Of a stretch of 64,000 bases of DNA, positions 54,276-63,574 are shown piece by piece. A program made the position numbers and the translations under genes. The stretch is from NCBI RefSeq assembly GCF_038069945.1, contig NZ_JBBPEV010000005.1, forward strand, positions 189,657-253,656. Direction: 5' to 3'. Each line of letters begins with the position of its first letter. Position 1 is the stretch's first letter. Below the pieces are notes generated by a model. It saw only the letters and a list, made by a program, of their open reading frames with translations, did no database searches and was not told the origin of the DNA. The stretch is from Aquabacterium sp. A3. Lineage in GTDB: Bacteria; Pseudomonadota; Gammaproteobacteria; Burkholderiales; Burkholderiaceae_C.

Positions 54276-55026
54276 GCGCAGCGCCCCGATCACCGCCGCC
54301 GCCCGCTTGCAACTGATGTGGTTGGCCTCGCCGGCCCTGCCGGTGGGTGGCTTCAGCTACTCAGAAGGCCTGGAGGCGGCCATCGATGCCGGCCTGGTGG
54401 GCACAGAGGCCCAGGCCCAGGCCTGGCTGGTGGACCAACTGCACCTGGCCGTGGCCCGCAGTGACCTGGCCGTGGTGGCCCGTGCCGTGGCCGCGTGGCA
54501 GCGGCACGACCTGATGCGCGTGCGGGAACTCAACGACTGGGTGATCCACACCCGTGAAACCAGCGAGCTTCGGCTGCAGACCGAACAAATGGGGCGCTCG
54601 CTGGTGGAGTGGTTGCGCAACCGGGGTGGCGGGGCTCAGGTGGCCACAGACGATGCCCGCCTGAGCGAATGCGCCGCGCTGGCGCCTGCCCCCACCTGGC
54701 CAGTGGCCTTTGCACTGGCGGTGGCGCAGTGTTTGCCGCCGGGGTCCGTGCGCTCTTGTGCGGCATCGACCGCCCCCATCGTGCGCGAGGCCTTGCTGAG
54801 CTTCACCTTTGGCTGGGCTGAAAACATGGTCCAGGCGGCCATCAAGGCCGTGCCCCTGGGACAAAGCGCTGGCCAGCGCATCTTGCAGGCCCTGGTGGAC
54901 GACATTCCCCAGGCCATCGACACCGCCCTGTCGCTGTCGGATGGTCAGCGACAGGCTTTCACCCCCATGCTGGCCATCCTCAGTGCGCAGCATGAATCTC
55001 AATACTCTCGACTGTTCCGATCATGA
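54265..55026 (+). CDS. ureF: Urease accessory protein UreF
   Basis: 253 residues from ATG 54265. [21 protein letters not shown] is the UreF signature; [16 protein letters not shown] and the [30 protein letters not shown] region are also typical. It bridges UreD and UreG during nickel insertion. It overlaps ureE at its start and ureG at its end (4 bases), so the three are coupled. Confidence 0.95.
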   Translation: MITERSAPITAAARLQLMWLASPALPVGGFSYSEGLEAAIDAGLVGTEAQAQAWLVDQLHLAVARSDLAVVARAVAAWQRHDLMRVRELNDWVIHTRETSELRLQTEQMGRSLVEWLRNRGGGAQVATDDARLSECAALAPAPTWPVAFALAVAQCLPPGSVRSCAASTAPIVREALLSFTFGWAENMVQAAIKAVPLGQSAGQRILQALVDDIPQAIDTALSLSDGQRQAFTPMLAILSAQHESQYSRLFRS

Positions 55027-55670
55027 GCGCTTTGCACAACATCCCTGGCCGCACCAAGAAGCTCCCCCCCCTGCGCGTGGGCGTGGGCGGGCCCGTGGGC
55101 TCGGGCAAGACCACCCTGCTCGAAATGCTGTGCAAGACCATGCGCGAGCACCACGACCTGGTGGTCATCACCAACGACATCTACACCAAAGAAGACCAAC
55201 GCCTGCTGACCGTGGCCGGCGCGCTCGACCCGGATCGCATCATGGGCGTTGAAACGGGCGGCTGTCCACACACGGCCATCCGTGAAGACGCCTCGATCAA
55301 CCTGGAGGCGGTGGACCGCATGCTGGCCAAGTACCCGGATGCCGACATCGTGTTCATTGAATCAGGCGGCGACAACCTGGCGGCCACCTTCAGCCCGGAG
55401 CTCAGCGACCTCACCATCTACGTGATCGACGTGGCCGCTGGCGAAAAAATCCCGCGCAAAGGGGGCCCCGGCATCACCAAGAGCGACCTGTTCGTGATCA
55501 ACAAGACCGACCTGGCCCCGCACGTGGGCGCCAACCTGGAGATCATGGAAGCCGACACGAAGCGCATGCGACCCACGCGCCCCTTTGTGATGACCAACCT
55601 CAAAACCAAGACTGGCCTGGATCAGGTCATCGAATTCATCGAAACCAAGGGCATGCTCAAGGCCGCTTGA
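55023..55670 (+). CDS. ureG: Urease accessory GTPase UreG
   Basis: 215 residues. The P-loop is [17 protein letters not shown], followed by [44 protein letters not shown], and [13 protein letters not shown] for guanine binding. GTP hydrolysis drives nickel transfer into urease. Its 3' end overlaps the convergent sulfatase-like gene by 14 bases. Confidence 0.97.
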   Translation: MSALHNIPGRTKKLPPLRVGVGGPVGSGKTTLLEMLCKTMREHHDLVVITNDIYTKEDQRLLTVAGALDPDRIMGVETGGCPHTAIREDASINLEAVDRMLAKYPDADIVFIESGGDNLAATFSPELSDLTIYVIDVAAGEKIPRKGGPGITKSDLFVINKTDLAPHVGANLEIMEADTKRMRPTRPFVMTNLKTKTGLDQVIEFIETKGMLKAA

Positions 55671-57591
55671 GGCCTGCGCTGTTGACGTCGGCCAGGCCGC
55701 CGTGCCGGTAGGCCCAGGCGGCGCCCTGGTACCAGCTGATGGCATCGGCCATCACGTCGTCGCGCAACAGGTGTCCGGCATCACTGGCATCTGCCCCTGC
55801 GACAGCGGTGACCGATGTGAGCTGCTGAGGCGACAACTCCACCAGGGTGTTGCCGCGCCAGTAACCCAGGTTCTGGTAGGTGGACACGAAAGCGCGCTCT
55901 CGCCCGGGCTCCAGGTCCATCAGGTCATAACCCAGGAAGCGGCTGGTGTAGTTCATGTGCATCAGGCCCAGCAGCGTGGGGGCCAGATCGATCTGGCTGG
56001 CCAGGCGGTCCACACGCCCAGGCTGCACCAGGCCTGGCGCGTAGACGATGGCCGGGATGTGGTACTTCTCGATGGGCAGCTCGGTCTTGCCGGCGCTGGA
56101 GGCGCAGTGGTCGGCCACGAAAACGAACACGGTGCGGTCGAACCAGGGCTGTGCCTTGGCGCGCCGGACGAAGTCCCCCAAGGCCCAGTCGGTGTACTTC
56201 ACGGCGCCCTCGCGTCCGGTGTGCGATGGGATGTCGATGCGCCCTGACGGGTAGGTGTATGGCCGGTGATTCGAGGTGGTCATCACATGCAAAAAGAAGG
56301 GCCGCCCCCGTTGGTGGGCCTGATCGGCCTGCGAGAGCGCCAGGCTGAAGAGGTCTTCGTCGGCCACACCCCAGATGTTTTCGTGGTGCACGGGCTGGGT
56401 GATGGCCGTGCGGTCCACCACCTCGTAGTGGTTGTCGCCAAAAAAGGCGTTCATGTTGTCGAAGTAGCCGTAACCACCATAGACGTATTGGGTGTCGTAG
56501 CCCTTGCTGCGCAGCACGCTGCCCAGGGTGAACAGCCCGGCGTGCCCAGGCCGCTTGACGATGGACTGCCCCGGCGTGGGCGGCACGGACAGCGTCAGCG
56601 CCTCCAGCCCCCGCACCGTGCGGGTGCCCGTGGCGTACAGCCTGGTGAACAACAGGCCTTGGCGGGCCAGCTCGTCCAGGTGCGGCGTCAAGCCCCGTGG
56701 GTTGCCAAACACGCCCAGGAAATCGGCCGACAGGCTTTCAATGCTCACCAGCACCACGTTCCAGTGCTGCTCGGGCTGGTCGTAGCGCACCACCCGGGTG
56801 ATATCCATGGGGTCATCGCTGGCCAGCCCGGCGTGCGCCGTGACCAGTTGATGGCGCAGGCGCTGCATGGCCTCAGGGGCGGGCATGCTGGCGTAGAAAT
56901 GCTCGTAATCGAGCTCGCTGTTGCGCACGGCCGAGAAGAACTCGTACACGCCCGCGCCAGACAATTCGTTGAGCCGCGCGTCCTCAGACCAGCGGTGGCT
57001 GGCGCCCGACGCCACAGAGAATCCCCCGGCCAAGACGGCCGTCAGTGCCAACGGAAAGCCCCAGCGTGGCCCGATGTCGGCGTTCAGCGCACGCGAGCGC
57101 GGCAGCCAGCGCTGCCACAAGGTCAGGCTGCCCAAGACCGCCAGCACCCCGACCAAGGCCAACAAGCGCCCCACAGGATACGACTGCCAGATGTTGCCCA
57201 GCACCTCGTGGGTGTAGACCAGGTAATCCACCGCGATGAAGTTGAAGCGGGACTGGAATTCACCCCAGAAGATCCATTCAGACACCAGAACCACGGCGAA
57301 AAAAGCCAACCAGCAGGCGGTGCCCATCACCATCCAGGCGCGCCACCAAGGGCCCCGCCAGGCCCGCGCCGGCAGCACGGCCAGAAACCAGGCAAGCACG
57401 TACAGCACCGCAGCGCCGGACAAGGCGTCAAACAAGGCCCCACGCAAGAACGCCATGGGCAAGTCATGGTGCGGTGCCTGCAGAACCCCCTGGGTCATCA
57501 GGCCCAGGCGCAACACGGTGGACATCACCATGAACATCGCCCACAGGCGCCACCACAGTGTCCACCGCATTGAACTGAATTGCGCGCGCAT
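55657..57591 (-). CDS. LTA-synthase-family membrane sulfatase/phosphotransferase
   Basis: 644 residues. Five N-terminal membrane helices (residues 1-200) precede a periplasmic alkaline-phosphatase-superfamily domain. Its catalytic threonine region is [17 protein letters not shown] with [16 protein letters not shown], and metal-binding motifs [13 protein letters not shown] and [15 protein letters not shown] are intact. Relatives in Gram-negatives transfer phosphoglycerol or phosphoethanolamine onto envelope glycans. The acceptor is not indicated by neighbours. Confidence 0.9.
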   Translation of the reverse strand: MRAQFSSMRWTLWWRLWAMFMVMSTVLRLGLMTQGVLQAPHHDLPMAFLRGALFDALSGAAVLYVLAWFLAVLPARAWRGPWWRAWMVMGTACWLAFFAVVLVSEWIFWGEFQSRFNFIAVDYLVYTHEVLGNIWQSYPVGRLLALVGVLAVLGSLTLWQRWLPRSRALNADIGPRWGFPLALTAVLAGGFSVASGASHRWSEDARLNELSGAGVYEFFSAVRNSELDYEHFYASMPAPEAMQRLRHQLVTAHAGLASDDPMDITRVVRYDQPEQHWNVVLVSIESLSADFLGVFGNPRGLTPHLDELARQGLLFTRLYATGTRTVRGLEALTLSVPPTPGQSIVKRPGHAGLFTLGSVLRSKGYDTQYVYGGYGYFDNMNAFFGDNHYEVVDRTAITQPVHHENIWGVADEDLFSLALSQADQAHQRGRPFFLHVMTTSNHRPYTYPSGRIDIPSHTGREGAVKYTDWALGDFVRRAKAQPWFDRTVFVFVADHCASSAGKTELPIEKYHIPAIVYAPGLVQPGRVDRLASQIDLAPTLLGLMHMNYTSRFLGYDLMDLEPGRERAFVSTYQNLGYWRGNTLVELSPQQLTSVTAVAGADASDAGHLLRDDVMADAISWYQGAAWAYRHGGLADVNSAGLKRP

Positions 57592-57710
57592 GCCGGATCC
57601 CTCTGATGATCAGAAGCGGCGATTGCACAACAGCCAGCTTATGCAAGGATTAAGCGAGCTCGCAGTACACTACGGCGCTCGCGTTGGCACAGGCCGCGCG
57701 ACGTGGCCCG

Positions 57711-57785
57711 CCCTCTGTAGTTCAATGGATAGAACGGCCCCCTCCTAAGGGGCAGATACAGGTTCGATTCCTGTCGGGGGGACCA
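57711..57785 (+). tRNA. tRNA-Arg (CCT)
   Basis: A 75-base cloverleaf: acceptor stem CCCTCTG/CGGGGGG with G-T pairs, D-arm AGTTCAATGGATAGAAC, anticodon loop CTCCTAA (CCT), T-arm ACAGGTTCGATTCCTGT and encoded CCA. The 5' end is inferred from pairing with the 3' strand. It overlaps the 3' end of an H-NS-like gene on the opposite strand. Confidence 0.93.
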
Positions 57786-58032
57786 CCCGCAGCTCTTCCA
57801 CGGTGTAGCCCTCTTTGGTCAGCGCCAGGCGCAGCCATTCAGGCTGAGAACCCACACCATCCCAGGTGTCGCCGGTTCGGGGGTGCCGGTATTTGGGCAC
57901 GCGCACGGGCGGCGCCACCTCGACTGCCTGACGAGCAGGGGCGTCCATGCCGAGTTCGTGGGCCTCGATCTGCCAGAAATCAACGAGCTTGCGCACGGAG
58001 CGCAGCACGGCCTCTTGTTCTGCGGTTCTCAT
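57745..58032 (-). CDS. H-NS-family DNA-binding protein with a tRNA-encoded tail
   Basis: 95 residues from ATG 58032. The H-NS C-terminal motif KYRHPRTGDTWDGVGSQPEWL is clear (YRHP...TW-G-G-P-WL), after a short N-terminal helix (SVRKLVDFWQIEAHEL) shorter than the usual oligomerisation domain. The last 15 or so residues (VVPPTGIEPVSAP) are read from the antisense strand of tRNA-Arg, so the natural 3' end may have been lost. It is likely a nucleoid-associated or silencing protein. Confidence 0.78.
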   Translation of the reverse strand: MRTAEQEAVLRSVRKLVDFWQIEAHELGMDAPARQAVEVAPPVRVPKYRHPRTGDTWDGVGSQPEWLRLALTKEGYTVEELRVVPPTGIEPVSAP

Positions 58033-58104
58033 CGGTGGATGGGGGAGCGTTTGCCAAGATGCTACCAAATGGGGGCGAGGTGTGCGCTCGCCACCCTGAT
58101 GTGC

Positions 58105-60429
58105 TCACTGCAGCGCTTGCAAGCGAGAGACCTTTTGAAAGGCGTCCACGGCCTTGCCCTTGCGCGCTCGCTTGCCGATGTGCGCCTGATAGGCCGAGTT
58201 GCGCACATCTTCTTCCTTGGGCTTGGCGCCGCGGGTGGTGCCGATCACGCGAACCCCGTTGTGCACCGATGCCACCGACACCAGAGGCACCTTGGGCGGA
58301 TCGACCTCCATCAGGGTGAGACCCCGTCCGCCGTTGGACTGCAGCTTCAGCTCATCCAGCCCGAAGACCAGCATGCGGCCATCGCCACTCAAGCAAGCGA
58401 CCTGGGTATGGATGGCTTGCACCACCACCGGGGGCAATAGCGCGCACCCCTCGTCCAGCGTCAGGAAGGACTTGCCGCCCTTTTGACGGGTGGTGAGGTC
58501 ACCCAGCTTGGCCAGCAGTCCAAACCCTCCGGTGTTGGCCAACAGGATGGTCTGGTCCAGGGCGCCTGCCAGGTAGTGCACGGGCTGCGTGCCCGATTCG
58601 AGCTCGATCATGGTGGTGATGGGCTGACCGTCGCCACGGGCGCCGGGCAAGGCGCTGACCGGCACGCTATAGACGCGCCCGTTGCTGCCCAGCACGATGA
58701 GTGGGTCGACCGTGCGGCATTCGATGGTGCCGTACAGGCCATCGCCCGCCTTGAAGGCGAAGCTGGCCGGCTCATGGCCATGACCGGTGCGGGCGCGCAC
58801 CCAGCCCTTCTGGCTGATGACCACGGTGACGGGCTCGTCGATCACTTTGACCTCGGCCACGGCGCGCTTTTCAGCCTGGATCAGGGTGCGGCGTCCATCA
58901 CCGTATTGCTTGGCGTCGGCCTCGATCTCTTTGACCACGGTGCGGCGCAAGGTGGCGGGGCTGGAGAGGATGTCTTCGAGTTTGCCTTGCTCGGTGCGCA
59001 ACTCGGCCAGCTCTTGCTCGATCTTGATGCCTTCCAGACGGGCCAACTGGCGCAGGCGGATGTCGAGGATGTCGTCGGCCTGGCGGTCGCTCAGCTGGAA
59101 GCGCTCGATCAACGCGGGCTTGGGCTCGTCGCTGTGGCGGATGACGTGGATGACCTCGTCGATGTTGAGCAGGACCTTCTGGCGCCCCTCCAGGATGTGG
59201 ATGCGGTCCAGCACCTTGCCCAGGCGGTGCTGGGTACGGCGCGTGACGGTGTCAAGGCGGAAGCCCACCCACTCGGTCAGGATCTGGCGCAAGCCCTTCT
59301 GGGTGGGCTTGCCATCGGCCCCCACCATCGTGAGGTTGATGGAGACCGAGCTTTCAAGGCTGGTGTGGGCCAGCAAGGTGGTGATCAGCTCTTGCTGGTC
59401 AATGGCGCGGCTCTTGGGCTCGAACACCAGGCGCACGGCCGCATCCTTGCTGGACTCGTCGCGCACGCCATCCAGCACCGACAGCACCGTGGTCTTGAGC
59501 TGGGTTTGATCGGCCGTGAGCGCCTTCTTGCCCGCCTTGACCTTGGGGTTGGTCAGCTCTTCGATTTCTTCCAGCACCTTCTGGGCGCTGGTGCCATGGG
59601 GCAGCTCGGTGACGACCAGTTGCCATTGGCCACGGGCCAGATCTTCAATCTTCCAGCGGGCGCGCACCTTCAGGCTGCCACGGCCGGTGCGGTAGGCCTC
59701 CTGGATGTCCTGGGGCGCCGAGATGACCTGCCCACCGCCAGGGAAGTCCGGGCCCGGGATGAGCTCGGCCAGGTCCTCATCCGGCAGCTGATCGTTCTTG
59801 AGCAAGGCCACGGCAGCCGCGGCCACCTCGCGCAGGTTGTGGCTGGGGATCTCGGTGGCCATGCCCACGGCGATGCCGCTGGCGCCATTGAGCAGCACGA
59901 AAGGCAGGCGCGCGGGCAGCTGGCGCGGTTCGTCGGTCGAGCCGTCGTAGTTGGGCACGAAATCAACCGTGCCCATGTCGATCTCGTCCAGCAGCAGACG
60001 TGCAATGGGTGACAAGCGGGCTTCGGTGTAGCGCATGGCGGCTGCACCGTCGCCGTCGCGCGAGCCGAAGTTGCCCTGCCCGTCAATCAGTGGGTAGCGC
60101 AGCGAAAAATCTTGCGCCATGCGCACCAGGGCTTCGTAGGCGGCCGAATCCCCATGGGGGTGGAAACGGCCCAGCACATCACCCACCACCCGGGCGCTCT
60201 TGACAGGCTTGGCACCACTGGCCCCGCTGAAGGTGAGGCCCATGCGCTCCATGGCGTACAGGATGCGGCGCTGCACGGGCTTTTGCCCATCGCACACATC
60301 GGGCAAGGCGCGGCCCTTGACCACGCTCAGGGCGTACTCCAGGTAGGCCCGTTCGGCGTAGTGAGCCAGGGTCAGGGACTCGCCACCATCGCTGGGCGGC
60401 TGGACGAAATCAAGCGGTTGCTGAGACAT
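58105..60429 (-). CDS. parC: DNA topoisomerase IV subunit A
   Basis: 774 residues, usual for betaproteobacterial ParC. The breakage-reunion domain carries the catalytic tyrosine in [15 protein letters not shown] and the quinolone-resistance region [25 protein letters not shown]. The C-terminal beta-propeller is shorter than in GyrA and lacks the GyrA box. It unlinks daughter chromosomes with ParE, which is not next to it. The gene begins 24 bases after the stop of the integron integrase on the same strand. Confidence 0.95.
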   Translation of the reverse strand: MSQQPLDFVQPPSDGGESLTLAHYAERAYLEYALSVVKGRALPDVCDGQKPVQRRILYAMERMGLTFSGASGAKPVKSARVVGDVLGRFHPHGDSAAYEALVRMAQDFSLRYPLIDGQGNFGSRDGDGAAAMRYTEARLSPIARLLLDEIDMGTVDFVPNYDGSTDEPRQLPARLPFVLLNGASGIAVGMATEIPSHNLREVAAAAVALLKNDQLPDEDLAELIPGPDFPGGGQVISAPQDIQEAYRTGRGSLKVRARWKIEDLARGQWQLVVTELPHGTSAQKVLEEIEELTNPKVKAGKKALTADQTQLKTTVLSVLDGVRDESSKDAAVRLVFEPKSRAIDQQELITTLLAHTSLESSVSINLTMVGADGKPTQKGLRQILTEWVGFRLDTVTRRTQHRLGKVLDRIHILEGRQKVLLNIDEVIHVIRHSDEPKPALIERFQLSDRQADDILDIRLRQLARLEGIKIEQELAELRTEQGKLEDILSSPATLRRTVVKEIEADAKQYGDGRRTLIQAEKRAVAEVKVIDEPVTVVISQKGWVRARTGHGHEPASFAFKAGDGLYGTIECRTVDPLIVLGSNGRVYSVPVSALPGARGDGQPITTMIELESGTQPVHYLAGALDQTILLANTGGFGLLAKLGDLTTRQKGGKSFLTLDEGCALLPPVVVQAIHTQVACLSGDGRMLVFGLDELKLQSNGGRGLTLMEVDPPKVPLVSVASVHNGVRVIGTTRGAKPKEEDVRNSAYQAHIGKRARKGKAVDAFQKVSRLQALQ

Positions 60430-60453
60430 GGACTTCCGGAGAACAAAGCTGCC

Positions 60454-61503
60454 TTATTGTGCCTGCAGTGACGGCGAGGCCTCCAAGGGATGGGCGCGCT
60501 GGAGCATGGCGTCCAGCGGACTGGCCACCCCGCCGCCGCCCACCTTGAGCACATGGGTGTAGATCATGGTGGTGCTGACATCGCTGTGGCCCAGCAGCTC
60601 TTGCACGGTGCGGATGTCGTACCGGGCCTGCAGCAGGTGGGTGGCGAAGGAGTGGCGCAGCGAGTGCGGCGTGGCCTGCTTGGCGATCTGGGCCACCGCC
60701 AGGGCCTTCTTGAAGGCACGCTGGAAGGCCTGGTCTTGCGCGTGGTGGCGGCGCACTTCGCCCGTGCGCGGATCGCCCGACAGCTCGGGCTGGGCAAATA
60801 CCCAGAACCACGACCAACTGAGGCCCGCGCGCGGGTTCTTGCGCTCCAGCGCATGTGGCAGGTACACCGGGCCCACACCCGCATCACGATCGGCCTGCCA
60901 CCACAGGTGCACCTGCTGCAGGTGCTGGCGCAGCACCGGGATCAAGGCGTCGGGCAGCATCACGGTGCGGTCTTTGGCGCCCTTGCCTTCGCGCACGATG
61001 ATGGCGCGGTGATCGAAGTCGATGTCTTTGACGCGAAGGCGCAGACCCTCCATCAAGCGCATGCCGGTGCCATACAGCAACTGTCCCAACAGGCGGTGCT
61101 GCGCGGGCAAGGCCGCCAACAAGCGCGCCACTTCGTCTTGGGTGAGCACCACCGGCAAGCGCTGCGTGGCCTTGGGACGCTGCACATCATTCAGCCACGG
61201 CAGGGTCTGGCCCAACACCTTGGCGTACAAAAACAGCAAAGCCGACAGCGCCTGTTTGTGGGTGTTGCCCGAGACGGAGCGCTGGGATACCAGGTGCTGC
61301 AGGAAGGCTTCGATCTCAGGGCCCCCCATCTCCTGGGGGTGCCTCAAGCCATGGAAGTGGATGTAGGCCTTGATCCAGTAGACGTAGGCCTCTTCAGTGC
61401 GGCGGCTGTAGTGCAGGTAGCGGATGCGATCGCGCACCTGATCGAGCAGGCGACCGGGGGCTGGTGGAGGAGCAGTGCGGGGCTGTGGGCGTGGCGCGAC
61501 CAT
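60454..61503 (-). CDS. intI: Integron integrase (IntI family tyrosine recombinase)
   Basis: 349 residues. Tyrosine-recombinase residues are present: R in [20 protein letters not shown]-x-x-R in [15 protein letters not shown] in [10 protein letters not shown] and Y in [14 protein letters not shown]. The insertion that separates IntI from XerCD is intact around residues 217-255 ([21 protein letters not shown] and [19 protein letters not shown]). IntI needs it to bind bulged attC hairpins. It should recombine attI with attC. A LexA box lies just upstream. Its codon and base use are like its neighbours, which suggests a long-resident chromosomal integron rather than a recent mobile one. Confidence 0.96.
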   Translation of the reverse strand: MVAPRPQPRTAPPPAPGRLLDQVRDRIRYLHYSRRTEEAYVYWIKAYIHFHGLRHPQEMGGPEIEAFLQHLVSQRSVSGNTHKQALSALLFLYAKVLGQTLPWLNDVQRPKATQRLPVVLTQDEVARLLAALPAQHRLLGQLLYGTGMRLMEGLRLRVKDIDFDHRAIIVREGKGAKDRTVMLPDALIPVLRQHLQQVHLWWQADRDAGVGPVYLPHALERKNPRAGLSWSWFWVFAQPELSGDPRTGEVRRHHAQDQAFQRAFKKALAVAQIAKQATPHSLRHSFATHLLQARYDIRTVQELLGHSDVSTTMIYTHVLKVGGGGVASPLDAMLQRAHPLEASPSLQAQ

Positions 61504-61512
61504 GCCTTACGA

Positions 61513-61532
61513 TACTGTATAAATTCACAGCC
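61513..61532 (-). promoter_or_regulatory. LexA box upstream of intI
   Basis: CTGTATAAATTCACAG at 61515-61530 matches the LexA consensus CTGT-N8-ACAG exactly, with flanking TA as in strong sites. It ends about 12 bases upstream of the intI start codon and would block transcription. LexA control of integron integrases is well established in other bacteria, so SOS induction of recombination is expected. Confidence 0.9.
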
Positions 61533-61780
61533 CAATATCCCACTCAAGGGGGCATGACCGCTGACGTGCAGTTGGGGCGAGGTTCGCTGGGGCATGCTCT
61601 GAGAGTGCATGCAAGCCGTGCGGGTACTGGCGCGACTGCATCGAAGATGAGTCCGTCATAGAGCAGTGGTTCCAATGTCAACCCGCACCCAACCAAGGGC
61701 CGCCAGGTCGGCATCATCATGACGCTTGGTGTGCCCTTCGCCCTGACCGAATCCAGCGCCGGTTACCTTGGTAGTCGGAC
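61533..61780. other. Non-coding leader between intI and vapC; expected attI location
   Basis: About 250 bases without a credible gene. An attI site is expected here, but no canonical core GTTRRRY was seen next to intI on the plus strand. GTTGGGG at 61571 is one base off. ACCAAGG (61692-61698) and CCTTGGT (61766-61772) are inverted copies 81 bases end to end, with ACCCAAC at 61687. This could be an eroded attC of the vapBC unit, but the second core heptamer is not conserved. Confidence 0.35.
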
Positions 61781-62182
61781 TCAGTCTTCCACCATCGCAG
61801 AACGCAAACCCAGATGCTCAACGAACGGATCAAAATCCCGGTCGCTGTAAAGCAAAGGCAGGTCGTCCTCAATGCACCGAGTCGCGATGACCGTGTCAAT
61901 GGTTTTGCATATCGTCACGCCTTGCGCCCTCAGGACACGGTAGTTCCGTGCGGCCTGTAACGCGATCTCTTGCCCACCCAGCGTGATCACGTCCAGGCCA
62001 GTCATCAGCCTTCTGGCCAGATTGAAGTCTCTCTCACTGCTGAAGCCTTGCAGCACTTCAGCCAGGATCAGGTCCCCAACCGCAAGTGGATCGGTGCTCA
62101 ACAGGGCATCCAGTCGCTCGGTCTGGGGCGTCACCACTCCACGGAAGAAGTCAATCCACACGCTGGAGTCAACAACAATCAC
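61781..62182 (-). CDS. vapC: VapC-type PIN-domain toxin
   Basis: 133 residues, full length. The four acidic PIN residues are in MIVVDSSVWIDFF, LILAEVLQGF, KTIDTVIATRC and LYSDRDFDPF. PIN toxins cleave RNA, often initiator tRNA or rRNA. The start overlaps the antitoxin stop by four bases, the standard TA arrangement. No damage is visible, so this module is probably functional. Confidence 0.93.
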   Translation of the reverse strand: MIVVDSSVWIDFFRGVVTPQTERLDALLSTDPLAVGDLILAEVLQGFSSERDFNLARRLMTGLDVITLGGQEIALQAARNYRVLRAQGVTICKTIDTVIATRCIEDDLPLLYSDRDFDPFVEHLGLRSAMVED

Positions 62183-62373
62183 TTGTCCGTCCTCATGGCG
62201 TTCAGGTCACCGTCCCACTGCAACTTGCCTCGGAGGCGCCGCAGCTCTTCTTGCTGGCGCAGTCTCAACAGCGTGCGCAAGCCAAGCTCCACTACCTCCT
62301 TCTTGGTCTTCAGGCCAGTCAAGCGAAGTGCGTCGCTCATCAACTTGTCGTCGATCTCAATGTTTGTGCGCAT
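62179..62373 (-). CDS. vapB: VapB-type antitoxin
   Basis: 64 residues. MRTNIEIDDKLMSDALRLTGLKTKKEVVELGL is the ribbon-helix-helix type DNA-binding part of VapB antitoxins. The C-terminal LRRLRGKLQWDGDLNAMR is the toxin-binding tail. It precedes and overlaps vapC (ATGA). It should bind its own promoter in the 280-base gap upstream. Confidence 0.92.
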   Translation of the reverse strand: MRTNIEIDDKLMSDALRLTGLKTKKEVVELGLRTLLRLRQQEELRRLRGKLQWDGDLNAMRTDK

Positions 62374-62656
62374 GTTGTGTATTCATTAGGCGGTTTATCC
62401 ACACGCTAGCGCTTCGGCATCCATAGGGCAAGCGTCTTTCATGGCTACTGCGCCGAACTGTCAGGACAACGCGGGCGCCACCAAGGGTCATGAAAACACC
62501 CAATGAATAGCCCTTCGGCGCCGGTGACCTGATAGTCAGGCCACATCTCCCGCGCCGTCGGCTGCCAACAGCGCCACACCTCAGCAACCAGCAAAGAATG
62601 TCAAACATTGCCATACTTTGCCGCCATGAACTGATCGCTTCTTCAGGGGACCAGCC
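62374..62656. other. Divergent non-coding region between vapBC and parD
   Basis: This 283-base gap holds the promoters of two divergent toxin-antitoxin modules. ATTAGGCGG at 62385 resembles an integron core heptamer (ATTAGGC, first base wrong). An imperfect inverted repeat, ACGCTAGCGCTT with GCAAGCGT, lies at 62403-62436. TTGCCATACTTT near 62610 offers a weak -35/-10-like context for parD. No convincing attC is visible. Confidence 0.35.
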
Positions 62657-62923
62657 ATGGGAATGAACGTCAACCTGACACCGCAGCTTGAGGACTGGGT
62701 ACGTGCCAAAGTCAGTTCTGGGATGTACACGTCTGCCAGCGAAGTAGTCAGAGAGGCGCTACGCCTCATGCAGGAACAGGATCAATTGCGCGAGGCCAAG
62801 CTTGAAGAACTGCGCAGAGACATACGCCGCGGGCTTGAAAGTGGACCAAGTCAAGATTGGAACGCCACTGAGCTCAAAGCTGCTGCCCGCGCAAGGCGCA
62901 AGCCGACCACAGGCGCCGCCTGA
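62657..62923 (+). CDS. parD: ParD-type antitoxin
   Basis: 88 residues. MNVNLTPQLEDWVRAKVSSGMYTSASEVVREAL is the ribbon-helix-helix domain of type II ParD antitoxins, followed by a charged helical tail (LREAKLEELRRDIRRGLESGPS) that would wrap the toxin. The module is intact at this end. The ParE reading frame starts directly at the stop codon but is broken off. Confidence 0.92.
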   Translation: MGMNVNLTPQLEDWVRAKVSSGMYTSASEVVREALRLMQEQDQLREAKLEELRRDIRRGLESGPSQDWNATELKAAARARRKPTTGAA

Positions 62924-63046
62924 ATGGCTCGCGTCACTCGTCGCCCAGAAGCCGCCGTCGACATCCTGGACATCTGGAACTTCATCGCCGAAGACAGCAT
63001 GGTCGAAGCAGATCGCTGGATGGACAGCCTCGACGAAATTCAATAG
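62924..63046 (+). pseudogene. parE: Truncated ParE toxin
   Basis: Forty codons (MARVTRRPEAAVDILDIWNF then IAEDSMVEADRWMDSLDEIQ and TAG). This is the N-terminal 40 percent of a RelE/ParE toxin; full proteins are 90-100 residues. The beta-sheet core carrying the toxic surface is missing. The break point is within 12 bases of the end of another parE running in the opposite direction, so a deletion or recombination between modules is likely. Confidence 0.85.
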
Positions 63047-63057
63047 CCCAGCCTCTA

Positions 63058-63347
63058 TCACCAAATCTTCGGTTTACGATGATGGTGAGTTACAGCAATA
63101 ATTTTGACCGTGCTACCCATCACATGAAAAAATACCGTGTATGGGTACCTCGGCAGCACAAACCTCCGAACTCCGCGTGCTGAAACCGCTGCCCAACTGA
63201 GTGGCGAATTTGAAATCAACTCAATTGAGTCAAACACAATTACACGAAATTTTCGGCTACAACTTTGCTCTTGGATGCATACCACAGAACAGCATCAGCA
63301 ATCTCTTGCTCCGCCTGCGGCGTAATCTCTACGGAGTATCGAATCAC
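63058..63347 (-). pseudogene. Frameshifted ParE/RelE-family toxin
   Basis: Start GTG 63347 overlaps the antitoxin stop as GTGA. The first frame reads MIRYSVEITPQAEQEIADAV and on to VVAENFV before TAA at 63240. The continuation FDSIELISNSPLSWAAVSAR, GVRRFVLPRYPYTVFFH and VKIIAVTHHHRKPKIW lies in another frame ending at 63058. Joined, these give a normal toxin of about 95 residues. A single indel near 63245 has inactivated it. Confidence 0.85.
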
Positions 63348-63574
63348 AGGGCCCTGATCCGAGCCTTGGCTTCTTCCCAAGGAATAGTCGTCAAAGACCC
63401 TGCAACGATCAAGTCCAGGCGACGATGTGCCTCAGCGATCCATGCTTGCTCAACAGCCTGCTCGTCCACAGGATCGCCCTCAATGCTGTCCAGCAAGGCA
63501 AGCGCCAACATCGAGCGCTTCACGGGGTCTAGCAGCCTAGCCTCGTCAAACAATTGATCAACGCGTGCATTCAT
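63344..63574 (-). CDS. Addiction-module antitoxin (Unstab_antitox family)
   Basis: 76 residues. MNARVDQLFDEARLLDPVKRS, MLALALLDSIEGDP and VEQAWIAEAHRRLDLIVAGS then IPWEEAKARI follow the PF09720/TIGR02574 antitoxin pattern. It precedes and overlaps a parE-type toxin that carries a frameshift. The antitoxin is intact, so it may persist without its toxin or may neutralise a related toxin. Confidence 0.9.
   Translation of the reverse strand: MNARVDQLFDEARLLDPVKRSMLALALLDSIEGDPVDEQAVEQAWIAEAHRRLDLIVAGSLTTIPWEEAKARIRAL

Noticed and set aside
61571..61693. GTTGGGG at 61571 and ACCCAAC at 61687 as an attC pair
   Set aside because: The order is GTT first and AAC second on both strands, the reverse of an attC (RYYYAAC then GTTRRRY), and the first heptamer ends in G.
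61816..61822. GCTCAAC heptamers (also at 62095 and 63448) as integron core sites
   Set aside because: They lie inside vapC and antitoxin coding sequence and have no matching partner at attC distance; a seven-base degenerate pattern occurs often by chance.
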